Source of the DNA: Senegalimassilia anaerobia JC110
GTDB taxonomy: Bacteria > Actinomycetota > Coriobacteriia > Coriobacteriales > Eggerthellaceae
NCBI RefSeq assembly: GCF_000236865.1
Contig: NZ_HE611016.1
Span: forward strand, 388,585 to 421,550
Length of the DNA: 32,966 bases
Direction: 5' to 3'
This document shows, piece after piece, positions 15,104 through 22,137 of this stretch (position 1 is its first letter; each line of letters starts with the position of its first letter). A program made the position numbers and the translations under genes. The notes beneath the pieces are model-generated. The model worked only from the letters and a program-made list of their open reading frames with translations. It was not told the DNA's origin and made no database searches.

Positions 15104-15757
15104 ATGGCATACGATTTCTCCGTTTCCGGGCAGCATTACCTGTTCAATGTCCAGACGTTTGCGCACACGGTGCTGGCGCTGGGCGGCGACTCCTACAACT
15201 ATGCGTTCCGTGACCGCACCACACAGGGCGTCATCGACGACGTGGCATCGGGCGAAAGCGAGCTGGGCGTGGTGTTCGAGACCTCCGCGACCGCCGCGGA
15301 GCTTGACGCCGCCTTCGACGCCGCCGGCCTTGAGTTCGTGCAGCTGGTTGAATCGGCACCGCGCGTGGCGCTGCCGGCAAGCCACCCGCTGGTCAACGCG
15401 TCCAGCCTGACGCTCGAGCAGCTGGCCGATTACCCCTACATCTACTTCGACCAGGGCAAAGACGCTCCGGCCGCCTTCTTCGAGGAGGCGCTGGGCGACC
15501 AGCCGCGCGCCAAGTCCATCGCCACCACCGATCGCGCCAGCCTCTCCGAGCTGATCGTGGCGCTCAACGGCTACACGGTGACCTCCGGCATTTTGGTGGG
15601 CATCTCCGATGGCGCGCAGCTGCGCACGGTGGCGCTCGACGCGGACGTCACGCTGCGCCTGGGCTACCTGAAGAAGAAGGGCGTACAGCTCGACGGCACC
15701 GCGGCGCGTTTCGTGGCAACGCTCGAGAAGAACCTGGAGCGTTACGCCAAGTTCTAG
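15104..15757 (+). CDS. Free-standing LysR-type effector-binding domain protein
   Basis: The protein has 217 residues. The reading resembles the C-terminal effector-binding domain of LysR regulators or a type-2 periplasmic binding fold. It has GVIDDVASGESELGVVFE in the first lobe, VALPASHPLVNASSLTLEQL at the usual lobe boundary (compare the HPLA...L.L.DL pattern of LysR), ADYPYIYFDQG, and LIVALNGYTVTSGILVG. There is no helix-turn-helix and no signal peptide, so it cannot bind DNA by itself and is cytoplasmic. An AAAGGATC site precedes the ATG. Position between the CoA ligase and the oxidoreductase suggests that it binds a pathway intermediate, perhaps as a sensor subunit. That is inference. 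Confidence 0.65.
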   Translation: MAYDFSVSGQHYLFNVQTFAHTVLALGGDSYNYAFRDRTTQGVIDDVASGESELGVVFETSATAAELDAAFDAAGLEFVQLVESAPRVALPASHPLVNASSLTLEQLADYPYIYFDQGKDAPAAFFEEALGDQPRAKSIATTDRASLSELIVALNGYTVTSGILVGISDGAQLRTVALDADVTLRLGYLKKKGVQLDGTAARFVATLEKNLERYAKF

Positions 15758-15780
15758 GAAACGCGGTTTTTGCGACCTTG

Positions 15781-15806
15781 GAGGGGACGAGCACGCTCGT
15801 CCCCTC
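15781..15806 (+). terminator. Hairpin terminator after the LysR-domain gene
   Basis: An 11-bp stem (GAGGGGACGAG with CTCGTCCCCTC) with CACG loop is followed by TT. It separates the ligase/LysR-domain transcript from the oxidoreductase genes, or lets only part of transcription through. Confidence 0.65.
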
Positions 15807-15902
15807 TTCGGCGTTTTGCGGGTCGACGCCGGGCCCGCCGGGTGCCGGGCAAAAGCCTGGCGTATGATGGAACGGCGTATCCAAGACGGGAAAAGGTTTC
15901 AC

Positions 15903-16853
15903 ATGATAGAAGTGCTTTGGCATGGCCGCGGCGGACAGGGGGCCTTCACCGCCGCTCGGCTTCTGGGCGCGGCGGCGTCGCTTGACGACAAGCGATACGC
16001 GCTTGCGTTCCCCTCGTTCGGCCCCGAGCGACGTGGCGCGCCCATGCGCGCGTTCACCAAGATCGATACGGTGCAAATCGGTGACCGAAGCGCCGTTTCA
16101 AAGGCGGATTTCGTGATCTACCTGGACGGAACGCTGCTGGCGCCCGACTGGGAGCGCGAACTGAAGCCGGGCGGCATCTGCCTGGTGAACACCGCCGATG
16201 CTTCGGATGACCCGCGCTTGCTGGCCATCGATGCGGACGGCCTGGCCACCGAGCTTCTGGGCCGGCCCATTCCCAACACGGTGTTTCTGGGCGCGCTGGC
16301 ACAGCTTGCCGATTGCGTGGACCGCGAAAGCGTGGAGGAGGCCATCCGCCAGTACATGCCCGCGAAGCTGCACGAAGCCAACATCAAGGTGGTCGAGCGC
16401 GCCATCGCGCTGGTTCAGCAGGCCGAAGTTGTCGGGCATGAGGAAGCTGCCGCTGGCGAATCCGCAGGTCAGCCTGGGGCTGCAGCGGAGACGGTAACCG
16501 GTTTGCACCGGTCGGCGCATTCTTCGGGTGCGCATATGCCGCAGTTGTTCGCCACCGTTCCCGAGCCTTCCGCCTACGCCGACACCACCTGCTATGCCGC
16601 GGGGTACCTGACGCAGGTCAACGCGGGCTGGCGCAACGTGCGCCCGGTGCTCAACGCGGACGCGTGCACGGGCTGCCTGCAGTGCTACCTGTACTGCCCG
16701 GACGGCGCCATCTTCAAGGTTTCCGGGCAGAACAAGGCGGGTGTTTCGGTGGATATCGACCTTGATTTCTGCAAAGGCTGCGGGGTTTGCGCCGCCGCCT
16801 GCAAGTTCGACGCGCTTTCCATGGCGCCCGAAACGAACGCGAAGGAGGCGTGA
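15903..16853 (+). CDS. 2-oxoacid:ferredoxin oxidoreductase, gamma-delta fusion subunit
   Basis: The protein has 316 residues. The gamma domain (about 1-180) has the signature VLWHGRGGQGAFTAARLLG and FGPERRGAPMRAF. A low-complexity linker (about 183-225, Ala/Gly/Glu-rich) joins a ferredoxin-like delta domain with eight cysteines in two [4Fe-4S] motifs: CTGCLQCYLYCP (Cys255, 258, 261, 265) and CKGCGVCAAAC (Cys290, 293, 296, 300). In the four-subunit form these are separate chains, so fusion is notable though known. Electrons released by oxidative decarboxylation pass through this subunit to ferredoxin. An AAAAGG site precedes ATG 15903. Its TGA shares one base with the next ATG. Confidence 0.9.
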   Translation: MIEVLWHGRGGQGAFTAARLLGAAASLDDKRYALAFPSFGPERRGAPMRAFTKIDTVQIGDRSAVSKADFVIYLDGTLLAPDWERELKPGGICLVNTADASDDPRLLAIDADGLATELLGRPIPNTVFLGALAQLADCVDRESVEEAIRQYMPAKLHEANIKVVERAIALVQQAEVVGHEEAAAGESAGQPGAAAETVTGLHRSAHSSGAHMPQLFATVPEPSAYADTTCYAAGYLTQVNAGWRNVRPVLNADACTGCLQCYLYCPDGAIFKVSGQNKAGVSVDIDLDFCKGCGVCAAACKFDALSMAPETNAKEA

Positions 16854-18169
16854 TGCGCATGAAGCGTTTTCTATCCGGTGACGAGGCGTTCGCCGAGGGC
16901 GTGCGCCTGGCGCGGCCGCAGGTGATTTCGGCCTATCCCATCACGCCGCAGACCGTCGTGGTCGAGCGCCTTTCCGAAATGGTCGAGGAAGGCCAGCTGG
17001 CGGCCGAGTACGTGCACGTCGAAAGCGAGCATTCGGCCCTGTCGTGCGCCATCGGCGCGTCGGCCACGGGCGCGCGCACGTTCACGGCAACGTCGAGCCA
17101 GGGCCTGCTGTACATGGCCGAGTGCCTGACCTACGCCGCGGGCGGCCGCTTCCCCATCGTCATGATGAACGCGAACCGCGCAACCGCGCTGCCGTGGAAC
17201 ATCTACGGCGACCAGCGCGACAGCCTGGCGCTTTTGGACCACGGCTGGGTGCAGGCGTACGCGCAAGACAACCAGGAGGCGCTTGACCTGGCGCTTATGG
17301 CCTACGCGGTGGCCGAGGACCCCGAGGTTCGCACGCCGTTCATGGTGAACTTGGACGGTTTTGCGCTCACGCACACCTACGAGAGCGTGGACATCCCCGC
17401 TCAGGAGCAGGCCGATGCGTTCCTGCCACCCTACGACGGCGCGGGCAACCGATTCGACTTCGCAAACCCCGTCAACATCGGCTACTCGGCGGGCCCGGAG
17501 TTCAACCGCTACTTCAAGCACTCGGCTCACGAGGGCATGCTGGCCGCCGCCGGCGCCGTAGAGCGTGCGGAAGCGCGCTTCGCCGAAATGTTCGGCAGAA
17601 GCTACCCGGGGCTGATCGAGGCTGTGGACTGCGAAGATGCCGACATCGTGCTGGTCACGCTGGGCTCCATCGCCGGCCTGGCGCGCGAGCGCGCGGCGCA
17701 GCTGCGCGCACAAGGCGTGAAGGCGGGCCTGGTGCGCATCCGCTACATGCGCCCGTTCCCCGCGCGCCAGATCGTGGAGGCGCTGGCCGGCGCTGCCGCG
17801 GTGGGCGTGCTGGAGAAGGACGTCAGCTTCGGCGCGGAAGGCACAGTCATGACCAACGTGTGCTCCGCGCTGCAGCAGGCGGGCAATGCCGTGCCGGTGG
17901 TGAACTTCGTGGGCGGCCTGGGCGGCGACGACATCACGCAAGCCCAGATGAGAGGCATATTCGAGGTGCTGGAGCAGATCGCCGCGGGACGCATCGCCCC
18001 CGAGGATTGCCCACGCGTGGGCTTTTTGGGCGTCGACTCCGTGGCCGACGAGTTCGGCAACCCGTGCTGCGAAGGTTGCGGCGATGCCGGCTTCGTTGCC
18101 GTTGCCGGCGGCGAATCTGAAGGCGTGCGCGACGGCGCGTGCGCAACTGATGCGGAAGGAGGCCGATAG
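16853..18169 (+). CDS. 2-oxoacid:ferredoxin oxidoreductase, alpha subunit
   Basis: The protein has 438 residues. It carries the alpha-subunit motif AYPITPQTVVVERLSE near residue 30, then ESEHSALSCAIGASATGART, SSQGLLYMAECLTYAAGGRFP and NIYGDQRDSLALLDHGWVQ. The domain II part (LVTLGSIAGLARE, then VGVLEKDVSFGAEG) is also present. It forms the active site with the thiamine-diphosphate beta subunit. Translation is coupled: its ATG overlaps the preceding TGA, and GAAGGAGG precedes it. The C-terminal 50 residues are unusual, with NPCCEGCGDAG (Cys405, 406, 409) and another Cys430 in a Gly/Ala-rich tail. I do not know this extension in the family. The substrate cannot be read from sequence; the paaK neighbour suggests an aryl 2-oxoacid. 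Confidence 0.9.
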   Translation: MRMKRFLSGDEAFAEGVRLARPQVISAYPITPQTVVVERLSEMVEEGQLAAEYVHVESEHSALSCAIGASATGARTFTATSSQGLLYMAECLTYAAGGRFPIVMMNANRATALPWNIYGDQRDSLALLDHGWVQAYAQDNQEALDLALMAYAVAEDPEVRTPFMVNLDGFALTHTYESVDIPAQEQADAFLPPYDGAGNRFDFANPVNIGYSAGPEFNRYFKHSAHEGMLAAAGAVERAEARFAEMFGRSYPGLIEAVDCEDADIVLVTLGSIAGLARERAAQLRAQGVKAGLVRIRYMRPFPARQIVEALAGAAAVGVLEKDVSFGAEGTVMTNVCSALQQAGNAVPVVNFVGGLGGDDITQAQMRGIFEVLEQIAAGRIAPEDCPRVGFLGVDSVADEFGNPCCEGCGDAGFVAVAGGESEGVRDGACATDAEGGR

Positions 18170-18171
18170 CC

Positions 18172-19092
18172 ATGGCTTTGAACGCGAAGACCCTGCCCGA
18201 TGACGAGTTCTTCTTCGGGCACAAGGCCTGCGCCGGATGCGGCGGATCGCTTGCCGTTCGCGCGGCGCTCAAGGTGCTCGACCCGAACGCGGTGGCTGCG
18301 CTGCCGGCGGGCTGCATGAGCGCCGTGGGATTCAACTTCCCGCAGCTTTCGTTCGCCAACAACGCGATGATCACGCCTTTTGCGGCGACGGCAAGCGTGC
18401 TCACCGGCATCGAGGCAGGTTTGCGGGCGCAGGGCATCAAGCCCGACGACTGCACCGTGGTGGGTTTCGCCGGCGACGGCGGCACCGCCGACATCGGCCT
18501 GCAGGCGCTCTCGGGCGCCATCGACCGCAACGACGACGTGCTCTACATCTGCTACGACAACGAGGCGTACATGAACACGGGCATCCAGAAAAGCTCGCTG
18601 ACGCCCTTCGGCGCGAAGACCACCACCACGCCGGCCGGACGCAACGCGCACGGGTGCCTGACGCAGAAGAAGAACGTGTTCGAGATCGTGGCCGCGCACG
18701 GCATCCCCTATGCGGCCACGGCGAGCGTGGGGTATCTGCCCGACTTCCTGCGCAAGCTGGAACGAGCCCGCGACATCCGCGGCACGCGCTTCATCCACGT
18801 GATCGCGCCCTGCCCGACCGGCTGGGGCTGCCCCGAGGCCGATATGGTGGACGTGGCGCGCGACATCGTGGATTGCGGCCTGTGGTACCTGGCCGAGTAC
18901 GAAGGACCCCAGCTCAGCGGCGTGCCGGGCGGGCAGTTCAAGCTCAGCAGGAACCCGCGAGAGTTCGCCAGCGTTGAGGCATATCTGCGACGTCAAGGCA
19001 GATTCCGCGCGCTCACCAACGACGAGATTGCCCAGGTGGAAGCCGGCCGCGACGCAAAATGGGAGCAGATCCGCCGCGATTGGACGGCGTAA
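18172..19092 (+). CDS. 2-oxoacid:ferredoxin oxidoreductase, thiamine-diphosphate beta subunit
   Basis: The protein has 306 residues. ThDP and cluster-binding motifs are clear: KACAGCGGSLAVRAAL (Cys20, Cys23), VGFAGDGGTADIGLQALSGA (residue 98 on, the GDG motif), the metal-binding YDNEAYMNTGIQKSS segment (residue 128 on), TPFGAKTTTTPAG, and APCPTGWG. This pattern is that of the pyruvate/2-oxoisovalerate/phenylglyoxylate branch. The gene begins 2 nt after the alpha stop codon, so gamma-delta, alpha and beta form one operon. The product would convert a 2-oxoacid plus CoA and oxidised ferredoxin into acyl-CoA, CO2 and reduced ferredoxin, or run in reverse as a reductive carboxylase. Specificity is open. 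Confidence 0.92.
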   Translation: MALNAKTLPDDEFFFGHKACAGCGGSLAVRAALKVLDPNAVAALPAGCMSAVGFNFPQLSFANNAMITPFAATASVLTGIEAGLRAQGIKPDDCTVVGFAGDGGTADIGLQALSGAIDRNDDVLYICYDNEAYMNTGIQKSSLTPFGAKTTTTPAGRNAHGCLTQKKNVFEIVAAHGIPYAATASVGYLPDFLRKLERARDIRGTRFIHVIAPCPTGWGCPEADMVDVARDIVDCGLWYLAEYEGPQLSGVPGGQFKLSRNPREFASVEAYLRRQGRFRALTNDEIAQVEAGRDAKWEQIRRDWTA

Positions 19093-19250
19093 CGCGGAGA
19101 TGCGCGACGACGCGACGGCACGACACGACGGCTGAGATTCGCGAATGAATTACCGACATGGGGCCATCCTCCCGGCGGCATTTCTTTCGCCCGCAAAACC
19201 CGCCACGCCACCGCCCAGCGGGCGATTTGCTCGCTCGCAAAACCCAATAG

Positions 19251-19288
19251 AAACGGAAACCGGCGCTCGAGGGCGCCGGTTTCCGTTT
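19251..19288. terminator. Bidirectional hairpin terminator between oxidoreductase and stress-protein genes
   Basis: A 16-bp perfect stem (19251-19266 with 19273-19288), A-rich on the left and T-rich on the right, lies between converging genes. It is a good intrinsic terminator in both directions. The remaining intergenic DNA (19093-19339) holds nothing else I can identify. Confidence 0.8.
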
Positions 19289-19339
19289 GGAGGGGATGCC
19301 GCCATGCGGAGATGCGGCATCGGATATGTTGCGAAGCGC

Positions 19340-20197
19340 TTATGCCTGAGGGACGATGATGGTCGGCACCTTCAGGTTCAAAAGCACGCTATGCGTGACG
19401 CTGCCGAACAGCGTGCGACCCAGCGCATTGCGCGAGTTGGTGCCCATGACCAGCATGGACGCTTCCTTGCTGGCTTCGACAAGGGCACGGGAGGGCGAGG
19501 AATCCTCAACGGTACGGCCCGTTACCTGCAAAGCAGGGTGCTCGAAGGCAAGTCGGCCGAGCTGGCGGTCAAGCTCGATCTGACGCTGCTCGCCGACGGG
19601 AGCAAGGCCGCCGCCCATGGATTCCGCGGTGCGCTCAAGCCATGCGGGAACGCCCCAAACGCTGACCAGCTCAAGCGGCTGCTGGGTTGCCACGGCCGCG
19701 CGTGCGGCGAAGTCGATGGCGCAGACGCTGACCGCCTCGTCGGGGCCGACACCCACGACGATCCCGATGCCCTGCTGCTTCGCATCCCAGTCCGCGGGCA
19801 CCACAACGGTGGGGACGCTGGTGGAAACGGAAACGCGCAGGCCCTTCGCGCCGCTGATGGTTTCGCCGATGGTGTGGCCGTGGTGGCTGCCCAACACGAT
19901 CAAGTCGTGCATGGCCGCGGAATCGGCGAGCACGCCGACGATGTCGCCAACGGAGACGCTTGCCTGGATGCGCATGTCGGGATAGCTTTCCAGGGCTGCT
20001 TGGCGCTTCTTCTCGAGCGCGGCGGTCACGGTGTCGGTGATGGTTTCGACGCCTACTCCGGCTTTGTTGGCGATCGCTTCATCGATGACCGCCAGCATGT
20101 GGACGTCGTAACCGACCACGCGAGCGAATCGCACCGCCCAATCAAGGGCGCGACGCCCGCGATCGCTGCCGTCAATGCCTACCAAAATGCTTCCCAT
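19340..20197 (-). CDS. Tandem universal stress protein (UspA family)
   Basis: The protein has 285 residues with two Usp domains. Domain 1 (1-140) starts GSILVGIDGSDRGRRALDWA and ends LIVLGSHHGHTIGETISG then GLRVSVSTSVPTVVVP. Domain 2 (about 150-285) starts IGIVVGVGPDEAVSVCAIDFA and ends MLVMGTNSRNALGRTLFGSV then VPTIIVPQ. The G-x2-G-x9-G(S/T) nucleotide-binding motif is only approximate in both halves, so ATP binding is uncertain. Such cytoplasmic proteins are made under growth arrest or stress. The gene ends at a shared terminator, and a GGAGTTGCAATGG start region gives a reasonable ribosome-binding site. Confidence 0.9.
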   Translation of the reverse strand: MGSILVGIDGSDRGRRALDWAVRFARVVGYDVHMLAVIDEAIANKAGVGVETITDTVTAALEKKRQAALESYPDMRIQASVSVGDIVGVLADSAAMHDLIVLGSHHGHTIGETISGAKGLRVSVSTSVPTVVVPADWDAKQQGIGIVVGVGPDEAVSVCAIDFAARAAVATQQPLELVSVWGVPAWLERTAESMGGGLAPVGEQRQIELDRQLGRLAFEHPALQVTGRTVEDSSPSRALVEASKEASMLVMGTNSRNALGRTLFGSVTHSVLLNLKVPTIIVPQA

Positions 20198-20520
20198 TGC
20201 AACTCCTAACGAAGTGATCGCATTCGGATATCGGTCAGAAGATGATACCCGCCAAAAGCACCTATCCGCAATCGTTGATTAGTGGAACATGAGCGCTTTG
20301 CCCGACGAGCGTTTCGCAACCGCTCGCAAGCCTTCGGCAAGTCTCATTAAACATCAGCATCGCCCATTTGAGCAGTAAAAACCCTGTAAATCTGCCGCGA
20401 AGGGCGCATCAAGGAGCACCTATACCCTCGAACGTGCCTGAGCCACAACTAGCACTCCGATAAAGATTTTTTCGAAAGGAAAACTGCAATCGCCGATTTG
20501 ACCGCACGCAAAACGCACGC
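20198..20520. other. Intergenic region, no gene seen
   Basis: This region contains the promoter side of the stress-protein gene and AT-richer DNA before the small-RNA region. I find no reading frame, strong hairpin or known RNA in it. Confidence 0.4.
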
Positions 20521-20632
20521 TTGACCGAGAACGCTAAGGACGATAGAGTAACGCTACTGATACGGCCCCGTGGACTCTAAGTGAGGCGGGGACTAGAAGG
20601 GTCGCTAGCCTGCCGGGTTAGCGGCCCTTTGA
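20521..20632 (+). ncRNA. Candidate small RNA 1 upstream of the Abi_2 gene
   Basis: A near-consensus promoter, TTGACC (20521-20526), 17-bp spacer, TAGAGT (20544-20549), predicts transcription from about 20556. The RNA would fold as a 5-bp stem CCCCG/CGGGG (20566-20570 with 20587-20591) with a 16-nt loop. A short linker leads to a 14-bp stem with two wobble pairs (20597-20610 with 20616-20629) that ends in CCCTTTG, a weak terminator. The expected length is about 75 nt. The same layout and the same -10 sequence recur in candidate 2. No reading frame is present. A small structured RNA called the abiF motif is known beside abiF genes; whether this is a member I cannot check. Confidence 0.5.
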
Positions 20633-20763
20633 CATTAAGGGCGGCAAACAACAAGGGAGCTCAAGGCCGCAGACGAGTTTATGCTGCTGCCGAGAACCGA
20701 GTCAACACATTGCGCCTCGAAACGGAAAAGCAATTCGCCAACCGCAAGAAGCGCTATGGGATT

Positions 20764-20866
20764 TTGACATTCAGAATAAATGAGGGTAGAGTATTCGGCG
20801 TGATGAGGTTGCGAAACGGTACGTCCGCCGCAATCCAAGAAAACCGCCGAAAGGCGGTTTTCTTGT
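20764..20866 (+). ncRNA. Candidate small RNA 2 immediately upstream of the Abi_2 gene
   Basis: A consensus -35 TTGACA (20764-20769), 17-bp spacer and TAGAGT (20787-20792) predict a start near 20799. The RNA has a 7-bp stem GGTTGCG/CGCAATC (20807-20813 with 20829-20835) with a 15-nt loop. Directly stacked on it is a perfect 13-bp terminator stem (20836-20848 with 20853-20865, GAAA loop) whose right arm contains TTTTCTT. The product would be about 67 nt, ending 12 nt before the Abi_2 ATG. Read-through past the terminator would express the protein, so RNA and toxin levels may be linked. This resembles the published abiF RNA context; identity with that motif is inferred. Confidence 0.6.
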
Positions 20867-20877
20867 ATAGGGGGATT

Positions 20878-21795
20878 ATGGACAAACCGTTCAAAACCAT
20901 TGACGAGCAAATTGAGCTAATCGAATCGCGAGGGATGACAACGGACGAAAACACGCCCGGAATTCTATTGCGCGAGGGATACTACTCTGTTATCAACGGT
21001 TACAAAGCACCCTTCATCGACAGAACGGCAACCGCCACGGCAGGTGACGACAGATACTCACCAGGCTCGAAGTTTTCAGATATTTACAGCTTATTCAGGT
21101 TTGACCGAGCGTTAAGGCTTCTTCTGTTCGGGCGCTTTTCCATTGCTGAGGAAACGCTAAAAACCATCGCATCTCATTGTTTTTCTCAAGCCCACACGGG
21201 AGAACGCGAGCCTTACCTGGACCCCGCTAGCTACGATGCAGAAAAGCACCAGGTAACCAGGCTAATTTCTGATTTCGAAACTGCTCTTGGCAGAAACCCG
21301 CGAAGACAGCCAAAACACAAACTCTATCTGCAGCATTACGTATCGAATCATGACGAGGTACCAGTCTGGGTGATCATGAAGTACATGACATTAGGGCAAG
21401 CATTCAAGTTTTACTGCTTCCAGCCAGAATCCATTCGAAACGATGTAGCTAAGACCTTCTCAAGGCTATACGCTAGCTGCCATGCAAAGCCGATTCGCAT
21501 CAGCCAAAGAAAACTGCGCTTGGTATACGATCACATCAAAGACTTTCGCAACATATGCGCCCACGATGAAAGATTGTACTGCGCAAGGGTCGCGCCTTCT
21601 TCCGACACAGCAATCGGAGATGTGGTCAAAGAGCTGCAGCTGGTGTTGTCAAAGGAAGAGTATGTGAGCTTCTTGGCAGACTATCTAAAAATGATCCCGG
21701 AACTAGCAAGGGGCATCGATCCCAAAATCATGGCAAAGGTATTGAACGACATGAAAATGGGTCCGATTATGGAATCATTCGTAGTCAACGAGTGA
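20878..21795 (+). CDS. Abi_2 (AbiF-like) abortive-infection HEPN protein
   Basis: The protein has 305 residues. The ATG at 20878 follows TAGGGGG; a longer open frame from 20581 runs through the two predicted RNAs and is rejected. Family segments are KPFKTIDEQIELIESRGM (residues 3-20), LLREGYYSVINGYKAPF (30-46), LFRFDRALRLLLFGRFSIAE, VPVWVIMKYMTLGQAFKFY (161-179), and the HEPN catalytic motif DFRNICAHDERLY (222-234; Arg224 and His229 as R-x4-H). Proteins of this type stop phage growth, probably by RNA cleavage. It is the second Abi_2 protein in the window and only distantly like the first. The gene is more AT-rich than its neighbours, consistent with transfer into a metabolic region. Confidence 0.88.
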   Translation: MDKPFKTIDEQIELIESRGMTTDENTPGILLREGYYSVINGYKAPFIDRTATATAGDDRYSPGSKFSDIYSLFRFDRALRLLLFGRFSIAEETLKTIASHCFSQAHTGEREPYLDPASYDAEKHQVTRLISDFETALGRNPRRQPKHKLYLQHYVSNHDEVPVWVIMKYMTLGQAFKFYCFQPESIRNDVAKTFSRLYASCHAKPIRISQRKLRLVYDHIKDFRNICAHDERLYCARVAPSSDTAIGDVVKELQLVLSKEEYVSFLADYLKMIPELARGIDPKIMAKVLNDMKMGPIMESFVVNE

Positions 21796-21893
21796 CCCTG
21801 AGCGCTACCGGATGCCCAGGAGCACCCCACAAGCCGCGCAACATGAAGAACGAGAAGGCAGCGGAACCATCAAGTACCTCCCCCGAACAGCAC

Positions 21894-22124
21894 CTAATGG
21901 AACATCGGAATCATCAGCCAAAGGGCGAATAGGACGATCGAGACGCAAGCGGTGAAGCAGATGACCGAGATCACTCGGTGCATCAGATGAGCGTTGCCTT
22001 GAGCGTCCACCGAGCCATCTGCCCACATGCGCAATCCCCAGGCATACAGGATGCTGATAAGGCTTGCTACGCATACAGCGGTGAATAGAACGGTGGCGAA
22101 GCTAATGATTTCAGGCGTGATCAT
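21894..22124 (-). CDS. Small two-helix membrane protein next to the phosphate transporter
   Basis: The protein has 76 residues with two predicted membrane helices (about 7-27 and 49-72) joined by a short polar loop with MWADGSVDAQGNAHLMHR. I do not recognise a family. It begins 13 nt after the stop of the Pit gene and has AAGGAAGG before its ATG, so it is clearly translated from the same transcript. Pit genes usually sit beside a PhoU-like (DUF47) regulator; here this small protein takes that place. A role as an accessory or modulating subunit of the transporter is plausible but untested. Confidence 0.7.
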   Translation of the reverse strand: MITPEIISFATVLFTAVCVASLISILYAWGLRMWADGSVDAQGNAHLMHRVISVICFTACVSIVLFALWLMIPMFH

Positions 22125-22137
22125 GTTCTACCTTCCT

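Noticed and set aside
12474-18996. Several minus-strand frames of 170-420 codons under nfo, paaK and the oxidoreductase genes
   Set aside because: All are antisense shadows of genes with complete catalytic motifs; none has a ribosome-binding site or conserved motif.
20581-20877. N-terminal extension of the second Abi_2 protein
   Set aside because: The frame stays open but passes through a promoter and a strong terminator stem and adds no family sequence; the ATG at 20878 has a Shine-Dalgarno-like site and matches the family start.
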